Assembly: GCF_026625885.1 (NCBI RefSeq)
Contig: NZ_CP113068.1
Span: 1,426,001-1,490,000, forward strand
Direction: 5' to 3'
Length of the DNA stretch: 64,000 nucleotides
DNA from: Roseateles sp. SL47
GTDB taxonomy: Bacteria > Pseudomonadota > Gammaproteobacteria > Burkholderiales > Burkholderiaceae_C
The position numbers were made by a program, and so were the translations under genes. The notes below the pieces were generated by a model. The model worked only from the letters and a program-made list of their open reading frames with translations. It searched no databases and was not told the DNA's origin. The first letter of the stretch is position 1. The number at the start of each line of letters is the position of its first letter. Below, in pieces: positions 56,219 to 64,000 of the stretch.

Positions 56219-58978
56219 ATGAAAACTTCATCCAAGCTCGGGTTGACGCTGACCGCGTTGGCAGCGAGCCTTTACGGTTCGCAAGTGCTCGCCCAGACCC
56301 AGGGCGACACGCAAACCGCGGCACCGGGCACCACTCAGCTCCAGCGTGTCGAGGTCACCGGTTCCAACATCAAGCGCATCGATGCCGAAACCGTTTCGCC
56401 GGTCCAGGTGATCACGCGTGACCAGATCGAGCGCAGCGGGCAGGCCACGGTGGCCGAAGTGCTGCGCAACCTGCCGTCCAACTCCGGCAGCTTTGGTGAA
56501 AGCTTCAGCAACAGCTTCGCGCCCGGTGCCGCTGGCATTTCCCTGCGTGGCCTGGGCCAAAAGACCACCCTGGTGCTGCTGAACGGCCGCCGGGTGGCCG
56601 GCTATGGTTTTGCCCAGAACCTGCAGGACACCTTCGTGGACCTGAACTCCATCCCCAGCAGCGCCGTCGAGCGGGTGGACGTGCTGCTGGACGGCGCCTC
56701 GGCCATTTATGGTTCCGACGCCATTGCCGGGGTGGTCAACATCATCCTGCGCAAGGACTTCAAGGGCTTCGACCTGACCGCTTCCAGCGGCTACTTTGAA
56801 GGCAAGAACGACTATCGCCTGACCGGTGCCGGCGGCTTCGGGGATCTGGCCGCCGACGGCTACAACGTCTTCGTGGCGCTGGATTACTACAAGCGCGACC
56901 TGCTGCTGCAAAAGGACACTGAATATCTGAAGTCGCGCGACTTCCGCAAGTATGCGGGCGGCCGCAACTTCCAGGCGCTGACCACCGGCGGCACCTGGCG
57001 CCAGCTGACGGCCACCAACGGCCTGACCCAGAACTACCGCGCGATCACCGACTGCACCGGCACCGTCATGACGGGGCCGCAAGCCCGTCAGGCCGGTCTG
57101 ATCAACGTCACCCTGGCCACCGCCGCCGCGCAGTCCGTCGCCACCAACTCGTTCTGCACACGCGATTACAACGACCAGTTCACCGCCATGCCGGGCACGG
57201 AGCGTTATGGCCTGATCTCGCGGGGCACCAAGCAGCTGTCGCCGGATGCCACCGCCTATTTCGAGGTGGGCCTGAGCCGGGTGGACACCTTCCAGACCTT
57301 CCAGGCGCCGTTCTTCTCCGGCACCACCGGTCTGACCCCTGGCGCCAACAATTCGCTGACGCCCTACACCTACAACATCAACTTCGCCCCGGGCGTGGCG
57401 GGCAACCCGTTCGCGACCAATGCCCGCTACACCGGCGTGATGAACGACCTGGGCACCCGGGACGCCGACATCCGTTCCGACTCCACTCGCCTGCTGGGCG
57501 GTGCCAGCTACACCGTGGGCAAGTGGGACTTCGACAGCGCTGTGGGCTTTTCGCGGACCAAGACGGATCAGACCAACTACAACCTGATGCCGCTGGAAGG
57601 AACCGCCGCCGCCTTCAACATCAGCACCGCACCGCAGCCACCGATTCCGCTGTCTACCTCCAGCCAATACAACCTGGACCGCTGGACGACCAACAGCCAG
57701 GCCGTGCGCGACTCCATGCGCCTGACCAACAAGCGTCGTTCCACCTCGGACATGACCTTCGTCGACACCAAGGCCAACACCACCTTCGGCCAGCTGCCGG
57801 GGGGCGAAATCGGCCTGGCCGTGGGTGCCGAATATCGTCGTGAGAAGTTGAAGGACCAGCCCACCGACCTGGCCTCGTCCGGTGGCATTCTGGGTCAGGG
57901 CATTACCTCGACCAACGGCAGCCGCAACAATATGTCGGTGTTCTCCGAACTGTCGTTGCCGGTCCTGAAGTCGGTGGAGGCTCAGGCCGCCCTGCGGTAT
58001 GACCACTACAGCGACTACGGCAGCTCCACCACGCCGAAGCTGGGCTTGAAGTTCAAGCCGATGGATGGCGTGCTGTTGCGCGGCAACTGGGGCAAGGGCT
58101 TCCGCGCCCCGACCCTGCCGGAAATTTCGCCGTCGGTGGCCACCTTCTTCCAGGGCGTGACCGACCCGGAGGACGGACAGGCACGCACGGTGTCGGGCCT
58201 GTTTGCCGGCAACCCGAACCTGAAGGCCGAGAAATCGACCAGCCGGACCTTTGGTGTGGTGTTCGAGCCCAACAAGAATTTCAACTTGGGCATCGACATG
58301 TACTACATCAACTGGCGCAATGTGGTGTCGTCCAAGTCCTTCCAGGACATTCTGGATGAGTCCTGCCCGGATGGCGGCCCGGGCTGCCCGGCCTCTTCGA
58401 CCATCATTCGTGACCCGGACACCAACGTCGTCACGACGATTCTGTCCAACTACGAGAACCTGGCTCAGCGCACCACCAACGGCTGGGACATCGACGGCAC
58501 CTGGCGAATTCCGACCAGCATCGGCAAGTTCACGCTGCGTGGCAACGTGAACTACATCGATTCCTTCAAGGAAGACGGTGAAGAGTATGTGGGGACTAAC
58601 GGTGGCAGCAACACCATCCCGCGTATCCGCGGCAATGCGTCGGTGGACTACGACTCGGGCCCCTGGGCGCTGACGGCCACGGTGAACTACACCCACCACA
58701 TCCGCCAACTGGCCGCACCCGACACCTACTTCCAGTCGTGGGAGTCGAACTACCAGAACGGTGTGCTGCCGCAGCGTGTGCGGTCGCAAACCACCCTGGA
58801 TCTGTTCGGTCGCTACAACGTGAGCAAGCAGTTGCAGGCCAGCCTGGGTGTGTTGAACGTATTCGATCGTATGCCTCCGTACGATCCTGGCTTCAGCACC
58901 ACCTCGCTGTATGACTTCAGCCTCTATGACGTGCGTGGCCGCCAATGGCGCCTGACCTTGCGCTACACGATGCAGTGA
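56219..58978 (+). CDS. TonB-dependent receptor 2
   Basis: 919 residues. A signal peptide (TLTALAASLYGSQVLAQ) and the plug start LQRVEVTGSNIKRIDAE are present. The plug signature LVLLNGRRVAGYGFAQNLQD and DGASAIYGSDAIAGVVNIIL follow; the barrel ends in LTLRYTMQ. The C-terminal residue is Gln rather than the usual aromatic residue, which is uncommon for outer-membrane barrels. A loop with SCPDGGPGCPAS suggests a disulfide. The ligand is unknown. ATG 56219 (MKTSSKLGLTL) is preferred; the open frame upstream is not conserved. Confidence 0.92.
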   Translation: MKTSSKLGLTLTALAASLYGSQVLAQTQGDTQTAAPGTTQLQRVEVTGSNIKRIDAETVSPVQVITRDQIERSGQATVAEVLRNLPSNSGSFGESFSNSFAPGAAGISLRGLGQKTTLVLLNGRRVAGYGFAQNLQDTFVDLNSIPSSAVERVDVLLDGASAIYGSDAIAGVVNIILRKDFKGFDLTASSGYFEGKNDYRLTGAGGFGDLAADGYNVFVALDYYKRDLLLQKDTEYLKSRDFRKYAGGRNFQALTTGGTWRQLTATNGLTQNYRAITDCTGTVMTGPQARQAGLINVTLATAAAQSVATNSFCTRDYNDQFTAMPGTERYGLISRGTKQLSPDATAYFEVGLSRVDTFQTFQAPFFSGTTGLTPGANNSLTPYTYNINFAPGVAGNPFATNARYTGVMNDLGTRDADIRSDSTRLLGGASYTVGKWDFDSAVGFSRTKTDQTNYNLMPLEGTAAAFNISTAPQPPIPLSTSSQYNLDRWTTNSQAVRDSMRLTNKRRSTSDMTFVDTKANTTFGQLPGGEIGLAVGAEYRREKLKDQPTDLASSGGILGQGITSTNGSRNNMSVFSELSLPVLKSVEAQAALRYDHYSDYGSSTTPKLGLKFKPMDGVLLRGNWGKGFRAPTLPEISPSVATFFQGVTDPEDGQARTVSGLFAGNPNLKAEKSTSRTFGVVFEPNKNFNLGIDMYYINWRNVVSSKSFQDILDESCPDGGPGCPASSTIIRDPDTNVVTTILSNYENLAQRTTNGWDIDGTWRIPTSIGKFTLRGNVNYIDSFKEDGEEYVGTNGGSNTIPRIRGNASVDYDSGPWALTATVNYTHHIRQLAAPDTYFQSWESNYQNGVLPQRVRSQTTLDLFGRYNVSKQLQASLGVLNVFDRMPPYDPGFSTTSLYDFSLYDVRGRQWRLTLRYTMQ

Positions 58979-59043
58979 TGCACCGGCGCTGAAGGGGCGA
59001 TACGCCGCCGCCACTGCGGGGGTGTGAAGGCTCCGCAGCAACA

Positions 59044-59078
59044 AAAAAGCCTGTGAGGTGACTCGCAGGCTTTTTTAT
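59044..59078. terminator. Bidirectional terminator after TonB receptor 2
   Basis: GCCTGTGAG / CTCGCAGGC with a GTGA loop is bordered by A-run and T-run. Confidence 0.85.
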
Positions 59079-59571
59079 TGGATCGAGCGGATGTGCAAAC
59101 CGGACCTATGTCTGACCCTACGCGGGGGTGAGTCATTTGTTTCCGCCACCAGTGCAGTTATTTCAGCGGTGTATATGAGGTGGCAATCATCGCGGTCCAG
59201 TCTGTTGAATATCAAATGTTCAGAGCGCTCACCGACGGTCTCCGCGCTCCTGGATGGATCGGTGAAATCACGGGTGTCAGACCGCATCTGGTTTGCGTTG
59301 TAATGTAAAAACGATGCGATAAATCATTGAATATCAACAGATTTCTGGCGTGTAGATATTTATTTATTAATTTGTTCAATCTGGACAAATAAAAACCTGC
59401 GAAGAAACTCAAGTAATGAGTTGGTAAAGGTTGAAACTGTCGCGACTTCACGACCAAATGAGTCAGAGAAAACCCTGGTTTGTGACGCTATAAAGTCAAT
59501 TTGAATACCTTTCGGGCGACCGGCGCACAGGTGCCGCCCGAATATCCGAAAACTCTGCAAACTCCTCCTAC
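59079..59571. other. Long, partly AT-rich intergenic region before TonB receptor 3
   Basis: About 490 bases. A segment from about 59300 to 59420 is clearly AT-rich (ATTTATTTATTAATTTG), in contrast with the rest of the window. TGAATATCAA occurs at 59209 and again at 59329. No gene is convincing here. The AT-rich patch probably holds the promoter of the receptor gene. Confidence 0.5.
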
Positions 59572-59600
59572 GCCCCGCCTGCCCGCGGGGCCTTTTTATT
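59572..59600 (+). promoter_or_regulatory. Terminator-like hairpin in the 5' leader of TonB receptor 3
   Basis: GCCCCGC / GCGGGGC with a CTGCCC loop is followed by CTTTTTATTTC, about 60 bases before the start codon. The same order (CTGCAAAC, hairpin with CTGCC loop, T-run, ATG) is found before receptor 4. It could be an attenuator or the end of a separate short RNA. Confidence 0.65.
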
Positions 59601-59660
59601 TCGGTGGTCCGCCCGAACCCGCACGGCAACGGAGGACCCCACCCCTGTAGGAGTGTGTAC

Positions 59661-62276
59661 ATGCACAAACTGACTTCGGTGAGCCTGGCAGTGGCCACCA
59701 TCTTGGCGGCAGCGTCTTACCCGGCGCTTGCCCAGGAAGCGGACCAAACCCTGGAACGCGTGGTTGTGACCGGCTCGGCCATCAAGCGCCTGGATGCGGA
59801 AACCTCGGTTCCCGTGACCACCTTCAAAATGAACGAGCTGCGTCAGCAGGGCCTCACCACGGTGGAGCAGATCCTCAGCACGCTCACTGCCAGCCAGTCC
59901 AGCATGGGCACCAGCCAGTCGGTGGGCTCGTCCACGGGCGGCGCTTCGTTTGCGGATATGCGCGGCATCGGTGCCAACAAGACGCTGGTGCTGCTGAACG
60001 GGCGTCGGATTGCCAACAACGCCTTCGACGGTTCCGCGCCGGACCTGAACATGATCCCGATCGCGGCCATTGAGCGGATCGAAGTGCTGCGTGACGGCGC
60101 CTCGTCGCTGTACGGCACCGACGCCATCGGCGGCGTGATCAACTTCATCACGAAGAAGGACTACACCGGCGGCACCATCAACGTCGGTTTCGACTCACCG
60201 CAGAAGTCGGGCGGCAAGTCCGGCAACGTGAACCTCGGTTATGGCTACGGCGACCTGGACAGGGACGGCTTCAACGTCTTCGGTTTCGTGGACTACCAGA
60301 AACAGGACAGCATCAGCGGCAGCCAGCGCGACTACAACACGCGCTATGCCGGTGGTCTGTCCACCAACACCGACCCGGCCAACTACTATCAGGGCTCGGG
60401 CGACAAGGTGTACAACCCGGCCGCCCCGGACTGCACCAATGGCACCAACCTGATCAAGGCGGGCACCTATTGCCGCATGACCACGTCGTCCTACGTGGAC
60501 TACGTGCCCAAGAGCGAGCGTGCCTCAGGCATGCTCAAGGGCACGGTGAAGCTGAACAACGACCATCAGTTGGGCCTGGAATATTTCGTCACCCGCAGCG
60601 TGGTGCAGACCCAGATTGCCCCGGTGCCGTATGCCGGTCTGAGCATGACGTCGGACAGCCAGTACTGGCCGGACAACGCCGAGCTGGACAAGAGCCAGCC
60701 GATCACCGTGAAGTGGCGTGACACCGTCAGCGGCCCGCGCCAGGACAAGAACATCAACCAGCAGCAACGCTTCCTGGCCACCCTGGACGGTGCCATTGCG
60801 GGCTGGGACTACTCCACCGGCCTGAGCTACAACCAGAACCGGGTGACCGAAAAGCTCACCCACGGTTATGCCGACGGTGACAAGATTGCCTCCGGCGTGG
60901 CCGACGGCATCATCAACCCGTTCGGCGACCAGAGCGCCGAATCGATTGCCTACATCCAGAGCGCCGGCGTGGCCGGCACCCTGATGTATGGCAAGGGTGA
61001 GACCTACAACTTCGACGCACGCGCCAGCCGTGAACTGGGCGACTGGCTGGGCGCTGGCCGTCCGGCCGCCCTGGCCGTCGGCACCGAATTGCGCCATGAG
61101 AAGTTCTCTCAGAAGGCCAACACCGCCTTCGCCACCCTGGTGCAGGACTCCACCGGCGTGGACCCCAACACCAACAGCGTGGGCAGCCGCAGCGTGTATG
61201 CGGTGTACTCGGAGCTGAACCTGCCGATCACCAAGCAGCTCGACATCACCGGCGCCATTCGCTACGACAAATACAGCGACTTCGGCAGCACCACCAACCC
61301 CAAGCTGAGCTTCCGCTTCCAGCCGATCAAGGAAATCCTGTTCCGTGGGTCGGTCTCGACCGGTTTCCGTGCGCCTTCGCTGTATGAGCTGTACGCGACC
61401 AACACCTACACCAACTCCAGCACCGTGAGCGACCCGCTGCTGTGCCCGGGCGGTACGGGCGGCACCATCAACTGCAAGACGCAGTTCATCGTGCGCAACG
61501 GTGGCAACACCGAGCTGCAGCCCGAGAAGAGCAAGAGCCTGACGTTCGGGATGCAGTTCTCGCCCACGACGGACCTGGCCTTCGGCATCGACCTCTGGTG
61601 GATCGGCATCAAGAACCAGATCGGCACGGTGGGTGACGCCTCGCTGTTTGACAGCGACAACTACGCACTGTTCAGCCAGTACTACCACCGCAATTCGTCG
61701 GGCCAGCTCTCCCAGAGCGGCAATGACTGCCCCGGCAGCGATTGCGGTTATGTGGACGTGCGTCAGCAGAACCTGGGGGGCACCAACACCGCCGGCTTCG
61801 ACCTGAACGGCAACTACCGCTTGCGTACGGCGGTGGGCAACTTCACCTTCGGCCTGAACAGCACCTACGTCAGCAAGTACAACTACCAGGAATACAAGGA
61901 CGGTCCCTGGGTGCATGGGGTGGGTGTGTATGCCGGCAGCGGCCCGATCTTCCGCTGGCAGCACACGCTGACGGCGGTGTGGGCCTACAACACGACCTAC
62001 TCGCTGGGTCTGACCGGCCACTACAAGTCGTCGTACAAGGATGACCCGTCCACCGAAGAAGGCGCCGCCAACACCGTGGCCTCCTACACAACCTTCGATC
62101 TCTTCGGCAACTACAAGGCCTCCAAGCAGTTGTCGCTGACGGCGGGTGTGCGCAATCTGTTCGACCGGGATCCGCCCCTGTCCTACCAGCAGGCGGTCTT
62201 CCAGGCCGGCTACGACCCGCGTTACACCGATCCGACCGGCCGCACCTTCTACGTGCGCGGCTCGTACGACTTCTGA
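59661..62276 (+). CDS. TonB-dependent receptor 3
   Basis: 871 residues starting MHKLTSVSLAVATILAAASY. The signal peptide ends near PALAQ, and the plug start is LERVVVTGSAIKRLDAETSV. The plug signature LVLLNGRRIANNAFDG and DGASSLYGTDAIGGVINFIT follow; the barrel ends in YVRGSYDF with the C-terminal Phe. Extracellular cysteines occur in DCTNGTNLIKAGTYC and NDCPGSDCGYV. TAGGAG at 59648-59653 precedes the ATG. The receptor encoded at 62778 is a close paralogue. The ligand is unknown. Confidence 0.92.
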   Translation: MHKLTSVSLAVATILAAASYPALAQEADQTLERVVVTGSAIKRLDAETSVPVTTFKMNELRQQGLTTVEQILSTLTASQSSMGTSQSVGSSTGGASFADMRGIGANKTLVLLNGRRIANNAFDGSAPDLNMIPIAAIERIEVLRDGASSLYGTDAIGGVINFITKKDYTGGTINVGFDSPQKSGGKSGNVNLGYGYGDLDRDGFNVFGFVDYQKQDSISGSQRDYNTRYAGGLSTNTDPANYYQGSGDKVYNPAAPDCTNGTNLIKAGTYCRMTTSSYVDYVPKSERASGMLKGTVKLNNDHQLGLEYFVTRSVVQTQIAPVPYAGLSMTSDSQYWPDNAELDKSQPITVKWRDTVSGPRQDKNINQQQRFLATLDGAIAGWDYSTGLSYNQNRVTEKLTHGYADGDKIASGVADGIINPFGDQSAESIAYIQSAGVAGTLMYGKGETYNFDARASRELGDWLGAGRPAALAVGTELRHEKFSQKANTAFATLVQDSTGVDPNTNSVGSRSVYAVYSELNLPITKQLDITGAIRYDKYSDFGSTTNPKLSFRFQPIKEILFRGSVSTGFRAPSLYELYATNTYTNSSTVSDPLLCPGGTGGTINCKTQFIVRNGGNTELQPEKSKSLTFGMQFSPTTDLAFGIDLWWIGIKNQIGTVGDASLFDSDNYALFSQYYHRNSSGQLSQSGNDCPGSDCGYVDVRQQNLGGTNTAGFDLNGNYRLRTAVGNFTFGLNSTYVSKYNYQEYKDGPWVHGVGVYAGSGPIFRWQHTLTAVWAYNTTYSLGLTGHYKSSYKDDPSTEEGAANTVASYTTFDLFGNYKASKQLSLTAGVRNLFDRDPPLSYQQAVFQAGYDPRYTDPTGRTFYVRGSYDF

Positions 62277-62312
62277 TCGTTAACGTTACCGTTTCATCGG
62301 TTCTCACCCCCC

Positions 62313-62340
62313 AGGGGCCTCTTCGGAGGCCCCTTTTTTA
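62313..62340 (+). terminator. Terminator after TonB receptor 3
   Basis: AGGGGCCTC-TTCG-GAGGCCCCT followed by TTTTTA; a perfect stem with a UUCG tetraloop. Confidence 0.92.
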
Positions 62341-62688
62341 CGCCTGAACGGAAGAGCAAGCGGCGTCGACGGCCATGACGTCAACGTCGGCATCAATGCA
62401 GCTTCTGCATCCGGGACCGACTCGCCACTAGGAAAACTCGGGGTGTACGGCGTATTGCTATCGAAAATTCAAACCGTTTGGGCGTAAGGCGCATGAATAG
62501 CCGACTTGCATGAGGCGGTAAAGCCAAGGTAAAGCGTCAGAGATGTTGCGCTGTTGCGACCGCATGCACACATTTGGATCAGTGTTTACCCGGAATTTCA
62601 TGTCCGTTTGACGTCAGAACGCACCCAATCGCGCGACATCCGCACTCAAACCCGAAACCTTTCTGAAAAGCCTGCAAACTTCAGACAC
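62341..62688. other. Intergenic control region of TonB receptor 4
   Basis: About 350 bases with no credible gene. A conserved block (CTGCAAAC followed by a hairpin) begins near 62672 and matches the leader of receptor 3. Several near-repeats of GGCGTAAGGCGC type lie around 62480-62492. The promoter was not identified with confidence. Confidence 0.4.
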
Positions 62689-62717
62689 ACCCCGGCTGCC
62701 CCCGGGGTTCGCTTTTT
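62689..62717 (+). promoter_or_regulatory. Terminator-like hairpin in the 5' leader of TonB receptor 4
   Basis: ACCCCGG / CCGGGGT with a CTGCCC-like loop is followed by TCGCTTTTTGG about 60 bases before the start. It corresponds to the hairpin before receptor 3. Confidence 0.65.
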
Positions 62718-62777
62718 GGTACGTGGTACTGGCAGATGCACAGGAACCATGCGGGGTTGTAATTTTTGGAGTTGTAG

Positions 62778-64000
62778 ATGCACAAGCTGAGTGCGGTGAG
62801 CCTGGCAGTAGCCACCATTGTTGCGGCTGCGTCCTTCCCGGCGCTGGCCCAGGAAACCGAACAGACCACGCTTGAACGCGTGGTCGTGACAGGTTCCGCC
62901 ATCAAGCGCCTGGACGCTGAGAGCTCGGTCCCGGTGACCACTTTCAAGATGAACGAGATCCGTGAGGCCGGCCTCACGACCGTTGAACAGATCCTGAGCA
63001 CCCTGACGGCCAGCCAGTCCTCGCTGGGCACCAGTCAGTCCGTGGGCTCGTCCACCGGTGGCGCCTCCTTTGCCGACATGCGCGGCGTGGGTGCCAACAA
63101 GACCCTGGTGCTGCTGAACGGCCGTCGCATCGCCAACAACGCCTTCGACGGCTCGGCACCGGATCTGAACATGATCCCGCTGGCTGCCATCGAACGCATC
63201 GAAGTGCTGCGTGACGGCGCTTCGTCGCTGTACGGCACCGACGCCATCGGCGGCGTGATCAACTTCATCACGAAGAAGGACTACGCTGGCGGCACCCTGA
63301 ACATCGGCTACGACTCTCCCCAGCATTCGGGTGGCAAGTCGGCCAACTTCAACGTCGGCTACGGCTACGGCGACCTGGACAAGCAAGGCTTCAACGTCTT
63401 CGGCTTCGTGGACTTCCAGAAGCAGGACAACATCGCCGGCAGCCAGCGTCCGTTCAACACGCGCTACGCGGGCGGCATCTCCACCAACACCGACCCCGCC
63501 AACTACTACCAGGGCGACGGCGATGTGGTGTACAACCCCGCCGCTCCTGACTGCACCAACGGCACCAACCTGGTCAAGGCCGGCACCTTCTGCCGCATGA
63601 CCACGTCGTCGTACGTGGATTACGTGCCCAAGAGCGAGCGCGCCTCCGGCATGCTCAAGGGCACGCTGAAGCTGAACAGCGACCACCAGCTGGGCGCTGA
63701 ATACTTCATCACCCGCAGCGTCGTGCAGACGACCATTGCGCCGGTGCCGTACGGCTCCCTGAGCATGCAGCCGGGCAACGTGTTCTACCCGACCAATCCT
63801 GACCTCGACCCGACGCAGCCGCTGGTCGTGAAGTGGCGTGACACCGTCAGCGGCCCGCGTCAGGACAAGAACATCAACCAGCAGCAGCGCTACCTGCTGA
63901 CGCTGGACGGCACCGTGTCCGGCTGGGATTACTCCACCGGCGTGAGCTACAACCAGAACCGCGTCACCGAGAAGCTGACCCATGGTTATGCCGACGGTTC
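62778..64000 (+). CDS. TonB-dependent receptor 4 (cut by the window end)
   Basis: The first 407 codons are present. My translation gives MHKLSAVSLAVATIVAAASF, LERVVVTGSAIKRLDAESSV and the plug signature LVLLNGRRIANNAFDGSAPD, then KWRDTVSGPRQDKNINQQQR. Most of this is identical or close to receptor 3 over the same region, so the two genes arose by tandem duplication. Differences are concentrated in loop-like segments (for example GSQRPFNTRYAGGIS and SLSMQPGNVFYPTNP). The C-terminal barrel lies outside the window. Confidence 0.9.
   Translation, partial: MHKLSAVSLAVATIVAAASFPALAQETEQTTLERVVVTGSAIKRLDAESSVPVTTFKMNEIREAGLTTVEQILSTLTASQSSLGTSQSVGSSTGGASFADMRGVGANKTLVLLNGRRIANNAFDGSAPDLNMIPLAAIERIEVLRDGASSLYGTDAIGGVINFITKKDYAGGTLNIGYDSPQHSGGKSANFNVGYGYGDLDKQGFNVFGFVDFQKQDNIAGSQRPFNTRYAGGISTNTDPANYYQGDGDVVYNPAAPDCTNGTNLVKAGTFCRMTTSSYVDYVPKSERASGMLKGTLKLNSDHQLGAEYFITRSVVQTTIAPVPYGSLSMQPGNVFYPTNPDLDPTQPLVVKWRDTVSGPRQDKNINQQQRYLLTLDGTVSGWDYSTGVSYNQNRVTEKLTHGYADG

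Noticed and set aside
56228..59044. 938-codon open frame on the minus strand across TonB receptor 2
   Set aside because: It is antisense to a clear receptor gene, shows no known domain and reflects GC-rich codon bias that leaves the opposite frame open.
59058..59303. 81-codon open frame between TonB receptors 2 and 3
   Set aside because: Starts inside the bidirectional terminator, has unusual composition and no ribosome-binding site.
62554..62790. 78-codon open frame before TonB receptor 4
   Set aside because: It runs through the leader hairpin and into the receptor start in another frame.

Overview
The window is high-GC (by eye well above 60 %) and almost fully coding, with short operon spacings. 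The gene set (lptA-lptB-rpoN, dsbA with a twin-arginine-like leader, a SWIB domain with an Ala/Lys/Pro-rich tail, a PEP-CTERM protein carrying a Met-His-Phe-Gly motif, DUF2214 and malate synthase G) suggests a betaproteobacterium of the order Burkholderiales, probably near Roseateles/Mitsuaria/Pelomonas. This is inferred from gene content only. No rRNA or tRNA gene and no CRISPR array was seen.

Layout. 0-5.8 kb: a six-gene plus-strand iron/flavin operon (PiuC-type hydroxylase, PepSY membrane protein, DUF2271, DUF4198, ApbE flavinyltransferase, membrane-anchored flavoreductase). 6-19.3 kb: core genes (SWIB protein, receiver protein, PEP-CTERM protein, uvrA, DUF3772-type mechanosensitive channel, recQ, GAF-GGDEF protein, ssb), with two paralogous small exported-looking proteins on either side of the channel gene. 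19.3-22 kb: an accessory patch. A 5' fragment of a group IIC intron sits directly behind the ssb terminator, followed by an AT-rich promoter between two near-identical operator-like palindromes and a two-gene AbiE-like type IV toxin-antitoxin locus. 22-43 kb: mostly housekeeping and signalling genes (NarL-type two-component pair, mnmA, Nudix hydrolase, pntAA-pntAB-pntB, orphan histidine kinase, fadD, FMN reductase, rsmE, RNA methyltransferase, rpoN-lptB-lptA). 43.2-43.6 kb: a GC-rich tandem repeat of about 85 bp. 43.6-52.7 kb: dsbA, SPOR protein, argS, a Ser/Thr kinase with a cyclic-nucleotide-binding-like domain, psiF-like, LysR plus DUF2214, and malate synthase G. 52.9 kb to the end: four consecutive TonB-dependent receptor genes, the last cut by the window edge.

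How the parts work together. The first operon looks like a module for handling iron after uptake: flavin reduction, covalent flavinylation and a periplasmic PepSY/DUF partner set. The receptor array at the other end is an outer-membrane import battery with long intergenic control regions. The third and fourth receptors are close paralogues. Each has a terminator-like hairpin with a T-run inside its 5' leader, which suggests shared premature-termination control. The most interesting accessory signal is the AbiE-like locus: its first gene combines a possible PD-(D/E)XK-like N-terminal part, a winged-helix region and an AbiEi-like C-terminus, and its promoter is bracketed by two operator copies.
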